NCBI GenBank assembly: GCA_019095985.1
Contig: CM032662.1
Span: forward strand, 5,271,049 to 5,335,048
Direction of reading: 5' to 3'
From: Streblospio benedicti
Taxonomy: Eukaryota; Annelida; Polychaeta; Spionida; Spionidae
DNA length: 64,000 nt
Shown here: positions 53,859-64,000 of the stretch, in pieces
Layout: every line of letters begins with the position of its first letter
How positions within the stretch are numbered: position 1 is the stretch's first letter
The notes under the pieces: generated by a model
What the model was told of the DNA's origin: nothing
What the model saw: only the letters and a program-made list of their open reading frames with translations
Database searches by the model: none
Made by a program: the position numbers and the translations under genes

Positions 53859-55071
53859 TCAATCTTCGCTCTGCCTGAAAAGCTCGTCATAAGTCAACTT
53901 CCTAGTTGAACGTCGACGTCGCCGCCCTCTCACCTCATCGGGCTCACCGTCGTCCCGGCGCCCCCCGACAAACGCGGCGACTTCAACCCCCTCGGCGACC
54001 TCTCTCGCCTCACCGCCGACGGCTCCCTCCAAGGCTCCCGCGACCTCCCCCACGCCGTCGTCGTCGCGAGGGGCTAGAGCCAGGTCGAGGTCCGGGGCGC
54101 GCATCGGGCGCCTCGTCGCGAGGGACTAGAGCCAGGTCCAGACCCGGGGCGCGCGCGTCGGGCGCTACGTCATCGTCGTCGTCGCGAGGGATCGGAGCCA
54201 GGGCGCTCGTGACCTCCGCCGCATCCCTCGCGGCCTCGGCGTCGTCCCGGCGCTTCTTTTCGGCAAACTTTTGCTCGACACCCTTCTGCCGAGCGACGGA
54301 CCGGGCTTCTTCGGCTCGCTTTTCCCAGGCCTCGTTCGAGCGGTCTTCGCCCCGCTTTTTCCGGGCTTCTCGGTCCTCGAGCCACCTGCCTCTCGCGGTC
54401 GCCCGCGCTTTCCTCTTCGCCCGCTCGCTTTTCCCAGGCCAAGCGCTCCTGGAGAGCGCGCTCCTCAGCCACCCGTCTAGCCTCCCGTTCGCCGCGCCTC
54501 GCCGCCTCTTCTAACTCTCGCGCGCGTAGAGCATCGACCTCCGCCCGTCTCGCCTCTAACCTCGCGATCTCCTCCACCTCTTCTTCTACGCGACGTCGTC
54601 GCGCCTCGGAGTTGTCAAAGATTTCCTCCTCCTCCTCCTCAGAACCGTCGTCGACCGCGAAGAAGGGCGGCGTGCTGAGGGGCCGCATCGGATGGTACCC
54701 TCGCTCGGGGTCAGGGAAGCGCCCGCGCCTCCTCAGTCTCCACAACAGGCAGACTACCCCCACCACGACTGGGGGAGGAGGAGGAGAGCGGTTACACCGA
54801 CGCCGACCCAGACCGGCAGCGTCGCGCCGTAGTATCCCTCGGTGGTGGTGTCGGCGGCGGCGGTGGTCGTGACACGGTCGACGTCGTCGATGACGGGGGT
54901 GCTAACGATGGTAACGCTGGCGGTGGCGGTGGTACCGGAGGCGGTGGTGCTGGTTGCGACGGTGGTGGTGGTGCTGGTGGCAACGGTCGTGGCGGCAACG
55001 GTGGCAACGGTGGAGGTCGTGGTTGCACCGACCGTCCTGACGGTCCAGGTTGTCGTGATCGTCTCGTCCCC
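53859..55071 (-). pseudogene. GC-rich gene for a mucin-like membrane protein with a charged coiled-coil tail
   Basis: Minus strand, far richer in GC and CpG than its surroundings. It starts after an acceptor (CGCGCTTCAG) at 55072. Order: a Thr/Ala/Val-rich stretch of about 75 residues made mostly of ACC and GTT codons (STTTTVATSTTASGTT), a membrane segment (PVWVGVGVTALLLL, VVGVVCLLW) and a stop-transfer RLRRRGR. Then come a proline region, an acid run (EEEEEE), a long Arg/Glu coiled coil (EARRRRVEEEVEEIARLEAR) and a tail ending KLTYDELFRQSED. This is a type I surface-protein layout. It seems broken in a few places. Base composition resembles the Polinton polymerase fossil and some large DNA viruses, so a viral origin is possible but unproven. 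Confidence 0.5.
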
Positions 55072-55199
55072 CTGAAGCGCGATAAAAAAAACTCATAATA
55101 GTAACCGTTTTTACAACGATAGCCTCAAAAACATGGACGGTCATTATAACGCGACAGAAGACCTTTTAAAATTTATAGAAACCCCCTTGTAATATGTCT

Positions 55200-57190
55200 A
55201 CATAGTCCATGCATCTCAAGATGCTTCAAGAAGTGAAAGCATCCAGCTGATCGAACATGCATCTTAAGATGCTTCAAGAAGTGAAAGCATCCATGGCTGA
55301 TCCTTGACTGAAGCCAAGCGACTATTCCCCCCCAAGAAAGAAACACAACAATACTGATGATTCATTTTCCCCACTCGCTCATAATTACCACCCCCCAGGG
55401 ACACCAGGCCCCATCCTATTGTGATAAATCTGGCAGGCCTTTTAAACTACTCACCCACCTGTATGTCATTTCTAAAGGTGAAAGGATTTCTGCGAATTAA
55501 ATGTGTTATGCATTGCGACATTTTGTCAGTCAGCACATATAGGCTTTTAACTGTATAATCATTCCAACTAATGGAAAGCAGTAAAATATGACAAAAAAAA
55601 AGAATCTCTAATTTGAAATGGCATAAATATTTTCCAACTTACCCAATCTTAAACAGTTCCATTGTTTGTGCAAGGAAGCCTGTATACAAAAACATTAACT
55701 TACCTTGGTTTGACATCGGCATAGATTTTCTTCGCGAACATCACCTACAATAAATAACCTTTTTTCACTTTACAAAACAAACTTATTATATGTCTGACCA
55801 TCATCGATAAAAAAAAAAAAATAATAATAAATAAAAAATTTCATGGCCAAAATATTCACCATTTTACGCACATGATTGTTGGGGCAATCTGGCCCTCGGT
55901 CCAGGAGAATACGCTCGGCGCGCCGTTGCCTCAAGTCCATGCGCCAGCCCTGGCATTAACAGCGTGATTGCTTGTCTTTGGGTTCAGTTATTTTTCCATC
56001 TGTTAATATGGGTAAAAAGGTGACTGCAAATCCAACTCCATTGTGTTTTCATCATTTTTACTGAAAAGTTCACTACTTGCTCCAATTTCAACAACATTTT
56101 ACAAACAGTTCAGCAGAAAAGTATTCATAGTTTTAGTACATTTGCAAATGGTACACTTTTTTCATGAGCGAGCATGAAAGGAACTTGGCTATAAAATGTC
56201 CAATTCGGTCTATTTTTTAATAAATGAACAGGATTATGGAAACTTGTGATGAATGTCTAGCCATATTGTTATAGCTAAGCTCATATCTGTTTTCTGTATG
56301 CTATACATATATCTGAGCCCCTTTGTACATATTGAACTCACTAACAATATCCTAATATCCCCTACATAGTCAAACATGCATCTTAAGATGCTGCAATAAG
56401 TGAAAGCATCCATGTGTCTGGTGTCTGGACAAAACTGTGCCAGTAAAATTGCGATATCTCCACTCGCTCATTATTACCACCCCCAGGGACACCAGGCCCT
56501 ATCCTATTGTGATAAATCTGGCAGACCTTGGCCACTTCTCACCCACCTGTATGTCATTTCCAAAGGTGAAGGATCTCTGCGAATTAAATTTGTTATGCAT
56601 TGCGACATTTCCTCGGTCAGCACATATAGGCTCTTAACTGTATAATCATTCCAACTAATTGAACACAGACTTCAAGATGGAAAACAGTAAAATATGACGA
56701 AAAGAATCTCCTAATTTGAAATGGCATAAATATTTTCCAACTTACCCAATCTTAAACAGTTCCATTGTTTGTGCAAGGCAGCCTGTATACCAAAACATTA
56801 ACTTACCTAAGATACAACACACTGTCCCAACAATTGGAAATGTCCATATTTGTTTGTTTGTTACTTAGGAATTCTGCAACAGGTATTGGTGGGCTGCCTT
56901 CTGTTGGTGATGGCATTATGAGTGCATAATAAAACAACTTTTCTACGCTATATTTTGTATTATTGACCCAGTGGCATCGAGATGTATTATGCTATCAGAA
57001 TTAGAATAATAGCATTTCAAGATACTCGTTCGATCATCAGTATATAGATGTACATTGATAGGATTGACTGAAATATGTCAAATATATGAGATCTTTGATT
57101 TGTCTAAAATTCTGGATATTGCATTTCTTCTTTAGAATTTTAATGTATTTTTTCTGCTCTTTTGATTCAAATGTAGCCTCAGTAATTTTT
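55200..57190. repeat. Duplicated blocks
   Basis: CATGCATCTTAAGATGCTTC-AAGTGAAAGCATCC occurs near 55207, 55255 and 56372. About 350 bases from CCACTCGCTCAT to CTTACC at 55370-55715 recur at 56458-56810. The block near 56940-57190 matches 52840-53050. The stretch 55963-56110 matches 58625-58795. The pattern is that of several nested insertions or segmental duplications of one dispersed element. Some minus-strand pieces look like exons of a gene family (see 58580-58786). Confidence 0.7.
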
Positions 57191-57902
57191 TTGTTTGTTT
57201 GAACATCAGTAAAATTTCTAGCCTCGCTTTATTTTTGAAAGATTTTGATACTTTTCATAAAAAGTCGTGCTACCCTTGGTCTTTAACTCCTCTTTTGCTT
57301 CTCTACATTTTCCTTTCATGGATGAACTTTATGCTTCCACTATCGTCCAAAGTGTTAAAATGATCAGTCAAGTTTTGAGTCTCTCCCTTGTTTATGATCT
57401 TAAGCACATCCAGCTACTGCTTCCATAGGTGTGGTTTGCAATTGATTTTTTTTCATCTTTTTTGATTTAAGAATGATAATAACCTCAAGAAAGTAAAATA
57501 CAAAAGGAACACAATAATTTGCATATTTTTGGCCACTAATTAGCGGTATGTTCATCAAAACTAATTTAAGTGGATACTTTAAATTGCGAAAAATCAACAT
57601 AGAGTTCAACTTATGACCATTGTATAAAACTGTCATCACTACCGTAAACTGCAATTTCTCATTGTCATTGAATATCGTCCTGCTGATGGTGATCTTCAAC
57701 AGGATTTGTCACACTGTCACAAGATACACGACCCGCTCTAGAGAGAACATGAACCGACACACAGTAGTCCGGGTTTCTCTGCAGCGAACATCAGCGCGTT
57801 CCTGCCAAACTGACCGAGGACAGTCTTATCAGCAGCTCGGTCCAGAAGCAAGGAGCTAAGGCCATTTGGGTAACAGGTGCATGCATACACAAATCTACTT
57901 AC

Positions 57903-57973
57903 CAGTACGTGCAATGAGCTGCCGTAATAATCCAGTTCTTGTCCATTATACTTCCTCCACAAAATCCATTTGC
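57903..57973 (-). CDS. Trypsin-type serine protease exon with catalytic His (copy 1)
   Basis: Minus-strand exon with acceptor CTCGGGCAG and donor GTAAGT. It encodes GFCGGSIMDKNWIITAAHC, the S1 peptidase block with the catalytic histidine (T-A-A-H-C). Only 71 bases long. The rest of the protease (Asp and Ser blocks) is not in view. The same exon lies at 58462-58536. Confidence 0.8.
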
Positions 57974-58461
57974 CTGCCCGAGTAGTGAGGTGGATCGCGA
58001 CATCACTTTATCGACAGGGCCTCTCAACCTCACCAGAAATCATTATTGTAGGCAAACTCTTGAACTGCATTTACCTGAATCTTACTTATTACCTTAATCT
58101 TAGATAACATTTCACGATCTGTAATGGTATGTGATTGCCAAAGAACGTCTCTCAAAAATATCTTATCACTTTCTGAAAAAATGAGGAAAAAGCCATTTAA
58201 TCATCACATCTTGCCAAAAAAAAACTTTCTGAATACTCTACTACTGATTGGTTTGGTTGCTGTTCTATATTATGATGTTTATGGATCATAATTGTATCTT
58301 TTGAGTGTACTTACTTGTTGTACTGCCCCTGGTAACGACTCTTTTTAAACATTTACACTTCTCAAAAATGAAAGAGGTGCCTAAAGCAATTTTGTGAAGT
58401 CTCTTGGGGCAAAGCTAAGGCCATTTGGGTAACAGGTGTATGCGTACACAAATCTACTTAC

Positions 58462-58536
58462 CAGTACGTGCAATGAGCTGCCGTAATAATCCAGTTCTTG
58501 TCCATTATACTTCCTCCACAAAATCCATTGGGTTCG
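58462..58536 (-). CDS. Trypsin-type serine protease exon with catalytic His (copy 2)
   Basis: Minus-strand exon with acceptor TGCTATTTCAG and donor GTAAGT, encoding PNGFCGGSIMDKNWIITAAH and Cys. It matches copy 1 over the whole coding part and about 35 bases of the downstream intron, so the duplication is recent. Tandem exon duplication, or mutually exclusive exons, in a host S1 protease gene are possible. Confidence 0.8.
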
Positions 58537-58579
58537 CTGAAATAGCATTTAATAATTTAGTAAAATGTATTGTTATTGA

Positions 58580-58786
58580 TTAGTCTACATAACGAATATA
58601 CACAACATTTCTGAGTATACTGACTAATGCTTGTGATTGCTTGTCTTTGGGTTCAGTTATTTTTCCATCTGTTAATATGGGTAAAATCCTTTGAAGTCCA
58701 TCTACAATTGGTGACTGCAAATCCAACTCCATTGTGTTTTTATCATTTTTACTGAAAAGTTCACTACTTGTTCCAATTTCAGCCAT
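58580..58786 (-). CDS. Small unknown coding block, duplicated at about 55963-56100
   Basis: Minus strand, starts MAEIGTSSELFSKNDKNTME and continues with PIVDGLQRILPILTDGKIT. Acidic, no known domain. A partly deleted copy lies near 55963-56100. It could be the first exon of a gene carried by the dispersed repeat. Confidence 0.35.
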   Translation of the reverse strand: MAEIGTSSELFSKNDKNTMELDLQSPIVDGLQRILPILTDGKITEPKDKQSQALVSILRNVVYIRYVD

Positions 58787-59099
58787 TTTACAAACAGTTC
58801 AGCAGAAAAGTATTCATAGTTTTACTTTATTTTTTTGTATGCAGAGTATGTCCTACCTTACAAGGTTCTACTTTACACATTCCATAGAAGGTTTTGGGTT
58901 GGGTTTAACTGTTGAAAGTTTACACAGGTTGTGGATGGGATCATTTTTGAATATTGGATAAAGGCAGTTAAGGTAATGATGCCCCCGCTGTACATTGAGT
59001 ACCATGTTTTGTTGCATCATCCTTGGTGGCAGAATCAAGGTGCACCCTCTATTGAAATTATTGATATCCCGCTGCCTGAGGCTGCCATTTCCGGCCCAT

Positions 59100-60400
59100 G
59101 CCAAACTTAGCCTGTGATCTTATCAAGAATGTGGACTTTGCTTGGCCATGAGTTTCTCATGTCCAGAGACTTGTTTTCTCCAATAATCTCATTTGAAGAC
59201 CACCGGTTAAGTTTGGCATGGGCCTGGAATTCCGTCTTAAAATATTACTATTTGATATGGAAGAACAAGATTCTGTATTGAATTCATTGATGGAATTAAG
59301 TTTCTTACCCCGACTTGTATGATTACATCATGTCATAATTAACTGGTTTGTTGAAAAATTGTATGTCGGATTTGCTCTAGATACTGATTTTGAGCATTAG
59401 ACTCATTTCCATGTTGGCACCAGATGCTGTTACTCTATCTGCTCACCAGGTCCCATATCTTTGAATCTTATGATTTTACAATTTCAAAGGGTTTAGTAAA
59501 ACTGTCGCGTTGTTTTTTTAAAGTTATCCAGCAAAACCTTACACCTATGTTCTGGAATAATTTTCTCATCACACAAAATATAATAAAGTCTCCATCATAC
59601 TGGATTATGTCAGCCACAGTACTAATCACTAATCCATCACAGCAGGTGGCACTTCCAGGCCCACCGGGCATCGGAGCACCGAGTCTTTCACTTCCTCCCG
59701 AACTCAATAGGCGGCATTTGCGGCACCATTTACATGAAGGTCTGCAATATAGCTCTTCAAATGTTATTTAAGAAGCAATAAATGGTTGGGGATCGAAATA
59801 AAATGCGCTATAATTTTTTTTCATATCCGTCACTTGCAAACTGAGCCGTGTGAGTGAGCTTCAAAACAAAAATATCTTCAACTTCTGAACAAACTAGATC
59901 GAGGCCAACAAGAACAGCAGGTGGCACTCCCTGATCCACCGGGCATCGGAGCACTGAGTCAGCCAGTGGCTGTTGGAGCCACGAGTGATGTACTCATGTT
60001 ATCATTTCCATTATGACTATCATTACTTGTTTTTACTTTAAAAAAACTCAGAATTGTATTCTGCTTCGACGCATGCGACGCCATGATGGTCTGCTTATAA
60101 AATCGCCTAGCAACCACATTTCGAGCGGTAAAAGACTACGTGTTCAGCCATCATCTAAATCAATGAGCGCTATTCGTTGCAACGGTGTGGTTTGTCTACA
60201 TGGCAGCGCCCATGTGATAAATATTATTTCATGTATTTTTTGATTTTTTGATGTACTTTCTTCACGCGTTGATGTAAAATTATTTTGCGATCAGTTAAAA
60301 TGCAGCCCTCTTGAGAAATGAAAGTTGCGTTTCAGAGGATTATTATGCCGTAATATATTCCTTGAAGTTTCTGAGTCCTCAATCAAAATCTTCTCTGACT
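59100..60400. other. Spacer with a short duplicated exon-like word
   Basis: AGCAGGTGGCACT-CC followed by CCACCGGGCATCGGAGCAC occurs at about 59641 and 59917. On the plus strand it would read VALPGPPGIGA after an acceptor (CCATCACAG); too little to call a gene. Otherwise no support for genes. Confidence 0.4.
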
Positions 60401-60439
60401 TGGAAAGTGTCATCTGTCAACCACCACCAACCTCCAGTA

Positions 60440-61225
60440 CAGCAAGTGGAATACTTAAAATGATGTTCAATACTTTTTAGAATTACATGTCATTGCAAGT
60501 ACATCGTGTAGCTGCAAGTCAGTGTCGTCCATTTTGGTCGTCCATTTGGTAATTTTTTATGAACTTCTAGATGGTTCTAACAAACTGAGGTAACTGTACC
60601 ATGATCCAAATTACTTTCTTTGTATTCCTTGAAGTTTCTGAGTTCTCAATCAAAATCTTCTCTGACTTGGAAAGTGTCATCTGTGCACCACCAACAACTT
60701 CCAGTACAGCGAGTGGAATACTTAAAATGCTGTTCAATACTTTTTAGAATTACATTTCATTGCCAGTACAGCGAGTAGAATACTTAAAATGCTGTTCAAT
60801 ACTTTTTAGAATTACATGTCATTGCCAGTACATTGCTGTTCAATAAATACAGCCATTAGAATACTTAAAATGCTGTTCAATACTTTTTAGAATTACATGT
60901 CATTGCCAGTACAGCATTAAAAGTAAATACTTAAAATGCTGTTCAATACTTTTTAGAATTACATGTCATTGCCAGTACAGCGAGTAGAATACTTAAAATG
61001 CTGTTCAATACTTTTTAGAATTACATGTCATTGCCAGTACAGCGAGTAGAATACTTAAAATGCTGTTCAATACTTTTTAGAATTACATGTCATTGCCAGT
61101 ACAGCAAGTAGAATACTTAAAATGATGTTCAATACTTTTTAGAATTACATGTCATTGCCAGTACAGCGAGTAGAATACTTAAAATGCTGTTCAATACTTT
61201 TTAGAATTACATTGCCAGTACAGTG
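60440..61225. repeat. Minisatellite, unit about 62 bases
   Basis: The core TACTTAAAATGCTGTTCAAT-ACTTTTTAGAATTACATGTCATTGCCAGTACAGCGAGTAGAA repeats in tandem about eight times from about 60705. Outlying copies occur near 60450 and an irregular one near 60840-60920. Copies differ by few bases. Confidence 0.9.
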
Positions 61226-61229
61226 AGGG

Positions 61230-62145
61230 GCTACAAGGCAGTGGTAATGACCCACGCATCTACTGACCACTCACTGTCGGTACATGTCCTGTCTGCGTGG
61301 AGGTCTCTTAGGGATAGTCAAAAACATACAGATGCAGTTGATGGATTACAACTTGGTTGATCATCAGCATCGGAACTCAGAACTCTGGATCTCTGCAATT
61401 GATTTCTATCTACTACATACTGGCCCACCATACAACCACTCACTGGCCGACCACTCAGTCACCACACACTGACCCACCACACTGACCCATAAAACGGAAC
61501 TGCCTCTCAATAAATTCACTACTAAAACAAAACCTATCTCATCCCATTGTGAGCCTTGAACAGACCACGCCATCACTACTTCAATGTTATCCTCACATTG
61601 ACTAATACATCATAAACAAAACAAACACATGCTGGAATCAGATCCTTAAAGAGACCAGTCATACAGAAACGATCATGAAATGGTTTAAACTGGTGTAATT
61701 GGAAGTCACGATAGCTGCACAATTCCATAGAACAATCATCGCATCTTGACGGCCACCTTTAAGGCATGAGATGTGGAAGGCTTGTGTATAGCTCAATCGC
61801 AGCATCCACTCTGACATGTTGAGCACAATCAAAGAAAAAGTGGGCTGCATCTTCCCAAAACCTCACTCACAAGTCGGGACTATTACATGCAGCAGTTAAT
61901 TGTAAAAGTCAAATTTTAGCTTGCTACAGCCTATCAGGATCTAGCGTGACAACACTAGGCCATCATTCGAGCTAATACTCTAGTGGCTGTAGATTGAACC
62001 CATTTCTCGCAAAGCTACTTATAAAATTAGTAGTAGTTGTGGTATTGCATCAATATGAATCTTTTCTAATTTTTGCACATCAGTCATAGCTCCCACCCCA
62101 GACTATGTTAGCATTCTCCATTTTAAAGTGACTGGTTAAATTACT
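61230..62145. other. Spacer
   Basis: Contains CACTGACCCACCA and CCACTCA-type short repeats near 61420-61500. No supported exon. Confidence 0.45.
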
Positions 62146-62151
62146 TACACA

Positions 62152-62242
62152 ATCATTTCTCTTTCACTGCCTTCACGCACTGGCAGTGGGCACCTGAATC
62201 TCATCTCGTAGGAGCTTGGTCCTTCTTCAGGCACCTGTATGA
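62152..62242 (-). CDS. Possible single exon of unknown function
   Basis: Minus strand with acceptor TTTTTCATACAG and donor TTGT-GTAAGTAA, about 90 bases. It encodes EEGPSSYEMRFRCPLPVREG. Clean splice sites support an exon, but the family is not recognised. Confidence 0.35.
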
Positions 62243-62939
62243 AAAATGACAGCTAATTGATTATATGGAAGTTTATAGAAATAGCAAGCCAGCATTTTGA
62301 ATTGTTATCGGAAACTTTTCTAGTATAGAATTAACTATCTTAAACAGAGTGTGTTGCCTTACCATACAATATTTACATTGACAAAAGCAATGAAATAATT
62401 AATCTACATCATTCACATGAGTCTGTAAAAGCTGCAATAATTCCTCCCTACTTAACCTGATAAGGAACTCCACCCCAAGATGATGGCTGTGAGCAGGCCA
62501 AATTCCACTACCTACAAATCCATTTACACACATCAATTTTTCACCCCATATGCCAAAAACATTCACACCTGTTTCATCACCCTAAACCACCCCAAAACCC
62601 CAATTTAAATGTAAATTCATGAATATATGTGAACTGTTTAGCTAGAATTTTACAGTTCATACCTGTCAACTGGCGTTGGCAAAGTTGGCCTATGACGGGA
62701 TACCGATTCTACAACCGGCAGTCGATACCAGCCAAAGCTGCCGATACGCGACACACGCCTCTCTCACTACCAGCGTGACCGCCTGCGACACGACATCGCT
62801 GCCGTCAGTGGAAGCAGGAGCCTCAGATGCCAACCTCGCTCAGTTCACAATCCTTGACAAATTGTAGTTCCTCTTGTGCTTTCCTTTGGATGTGTTCATA
62901 CATTATTTGTATGAAATGATATGCTCTGTGTTTGTCAAA

Positions 62940-63160
62940 GTGAACGTTGATTTTTCTGTTGTATGAGCCAGCTGGGAACTTAGAGATGGTATCTTTACCA
63001 GTGGTGATCCGCCCTAGTTCGTCAATTCAATTTTGTAACTGGAAGAAGTTCCTCTTTGACTCAGGGTGCCAAGCCCCGCTCAGTTCGGAGGAGACCAGTT
63101 GTCCTCCAAATTGTAGTTCCTCTTGTGCTTTCCTTTTACCTTTCATAATCTGTTTGGCTT
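62940..63160 (-). repeat. Partial duplicate of the RecQ-gene last exon
   Basis: Sequence near 62930-63180 repeats parts of 63160-63400 (AAAGTGAACGTTGATTTTTC, TTTGTAACTGGAAGAAGTTC-type) with small deletions. Confidence 0.6.
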
Positions 63161-63535
63161 CAAACCAATTTTTGGCCTTCCATGAAAACCCCCATGGGTT
63201 GGAGGTTGTCTGGTTGATTAACCTTTGTCAAAGTGAACGTTGATTTTTCTGTTGTATGAGCCAGCTGGGATCTTCGAGAGGTATCTTTACCAGTGGTAAT
63301 CTGCTGGCCTAGTTCGTCGAATTCAATTTTGTAACTTCCTTGAAGTTCCTCCTTGACTAGGGTGAATTTGTAGCCCCACTCCTTGAAGGCGCGGAGGAGA
63401 CTAGTTGTCCTCCGGCTTGTCGTTTTTTGTTGCGTATTGCTTGCGGCTGCACTCGATTTCAGGGTGGAAGAACTTGTGACCGCCTGGCTTGTAACAGTAA
63501 CTGAGGATATGATGCTTGTCATCGTGGATACTATA
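63160..63535 (-). CDS. Last exon of a RecQ-type helicase gene (probable)
   Basis: Minus strand, acceptor TAACATTCTTAG at 63536, open to a stop at 63160. Ser/Thr-rich start (SSVTVTSQAVTSSSTLKS), then a domain-like part with LLRAFKEWGYKFTLVKEELQ and EFDELGQQITTGKD. It follows the helicase exon at 63934-63651 in the same orientation, though that exon as read ends in a stop, so alternative splicing or separate genes are possible. Confidence 0.45.
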
Positions 63536-63650
63536 CTAAGAATGTTACAAAGCAATTTAAAAAGGCAAAAAAGCAATAATAAAATACATACTAATTGCAT
63601 GTCAACTTACCAATAAATATTTTCTTGTGCAATAATTCTTGAATAGATAT

Positions 63651-63934
63651 TCATATGTAACACACGTTTTTGCTGTCTGTCAGGCATATGGATGCTTGAA
63701 TGGCAACGCTTGAAGTTTTGCTTGATATTTCTTGTGGCAAGCAGGTCTTCAAAAGCACTTCCTGAATACATGTATTCTTTTTTTCCTTAAGGCTGGCCAT
63801 AATTGTTGGCACAGCGTACAGATGGGCCTCTGCTGGCCAGCCATCCCTGCCTGCACGGCCCATCAGCAAATAGGCAGCAGCAGTAGCCCGAGCTCCCCAG
63901 TGAATGATCTTCCGTATATCTGGTATATGGATAC
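63651..63934 (-). CDS. RecQ-type helicase exon with motif VI
   Basis: Minus strand, acceptor CCATGTTTTAG at 63935. It encodes GIHIPDIRKIIHWGA, which fits the helicase C-terminal lobe (family pattern G-x-D-x-P-D-V-R-x-V-I-H-x-G), then LMGRAGRDGWPAEAHLYAVP, the RecQ motif VI with the arginine finger. The usual Q-E-x before GRAGRDG is replaced by A-Y-L-L-M. An open frame runs to a TGA at 63651. Upstream exons lie beyond the window. RecQ-like genes are often multi-copy in invertebrates and may be carried by mobile elements. Confidence 0.75.
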
Positions 63935-64000
63935 CTAAAACATGGGAGAGGTGAATATTAAAATAGTAAATTGTATCATCCCACGGAATATTATCAGACC

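Noticed and set aside
53906-54872. Large plus-strand frames in the GC-rich region (Arg/Pro/Ser-rich)
   Set aside because: Shadow frames caused by high GC. The minus strand has the membrane-protein layout with signal-like composition, splice acceptor and a coherent tail.
59600-59771. Collagen-like exon (LPGPPGIGAPS)
   Set aside because: Only one or two Gly-x-y turns. The word is duplicated at 59.9 kb with changes that break the pattern.

Overview
The window looks like repeat-rich nuclear DNA of an invertebrate animal. It is AT-rich, has GT-AG introns on both strands, and is packed with several kinds of transposable element plus a few scattered exons of ordinary animal genes: a tubulin of the delta type, a trypsin-type serine protease and a RecQ-type helicase. 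There are no bacterial signals (no ribosome-binding sites, operons or CRISPR). The species cannot be named from the sequence. One run of 100 N (14347-14446) marks an assembly gap inside a tandem repeat.

Layout. 1-1037: tandem satellite. 1040-9420: fossils of an LTR element with a baculovirus-F-like envelope gene. They lie beside a separate gene on the opposite strand and end in a polypurine tract and an LTR; a pogo/Tigger-type DNA transposon sits inside the envelope. 9421-14346: LINE fragment, simple repeats and a tandem tRNA-derived SINE. 14447-20120: unknown coding fragments, a repeated LTR-like block and a multi-exon gene of unknown function. 20086-22393: a multi-exon gene split by a piggyBac-type element. 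22394-23308: first copy of a convergent two-gene cassette of unknown function. 24450-28860: unknown open frames with Ty3/Gypsy gag and RT remnants. 28770-30490: GC-rich fossil with a Polinton-type protein-primed DNA polymerase B containing introns. 30690-32145: displaced copy of the antisense gene. 32145-33031: MADF gene fragment. 33722-37693: second copy of the cassette, then envelope, antisense gene and LTR. 38580-43310: GC-rich remnants, an integrase-envelope fossil and a further envelope plus antisense-exon fossil. 43311-44483: gag and LTR inserted in a MADF gene exon. 45400-47810: Helitron remnant, tubulin exon, CCHC knuckle. 48043-52740: an unknown gene and two MADF gene copies. 52740-59000: duplicated blocks, a further antisense-gene copy and a very GC-rich gene for a mucin-like membrane protein. 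57900-64000: protease exons, a minisatellite and a RecQ-type helicase gene end.

The most interesting pattern is a unit that recurs in this one window. It is an envelope gene with an F-like ectodomain, two membrane segments and an extra domain after the second one, followed on the opposite strand by a short acidic gene. That gene begins MAGAVFG, carries SUMO-interaction-like acidic motifs and ends in a cysteine-rich tail (C-x-C-x-C-R-F-C or a variant). The antisense gene or part of it is seen at six places. In the two best copies it has clean splice sites, an upstream TATA-like box on its own strand, and a position between env and the 3' LTR. It is a candidate undescribed antisense accessory gene of an envelope-bearing LTR element, similar in layout (not in sequence) to antisense genes such as HBZ of HTLV-1. 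A second candidate is the convergent gene pair at 22.4-23.3 kb and 33.7-34.7 kb, whose two copies differ mainly by silent or mild changes.
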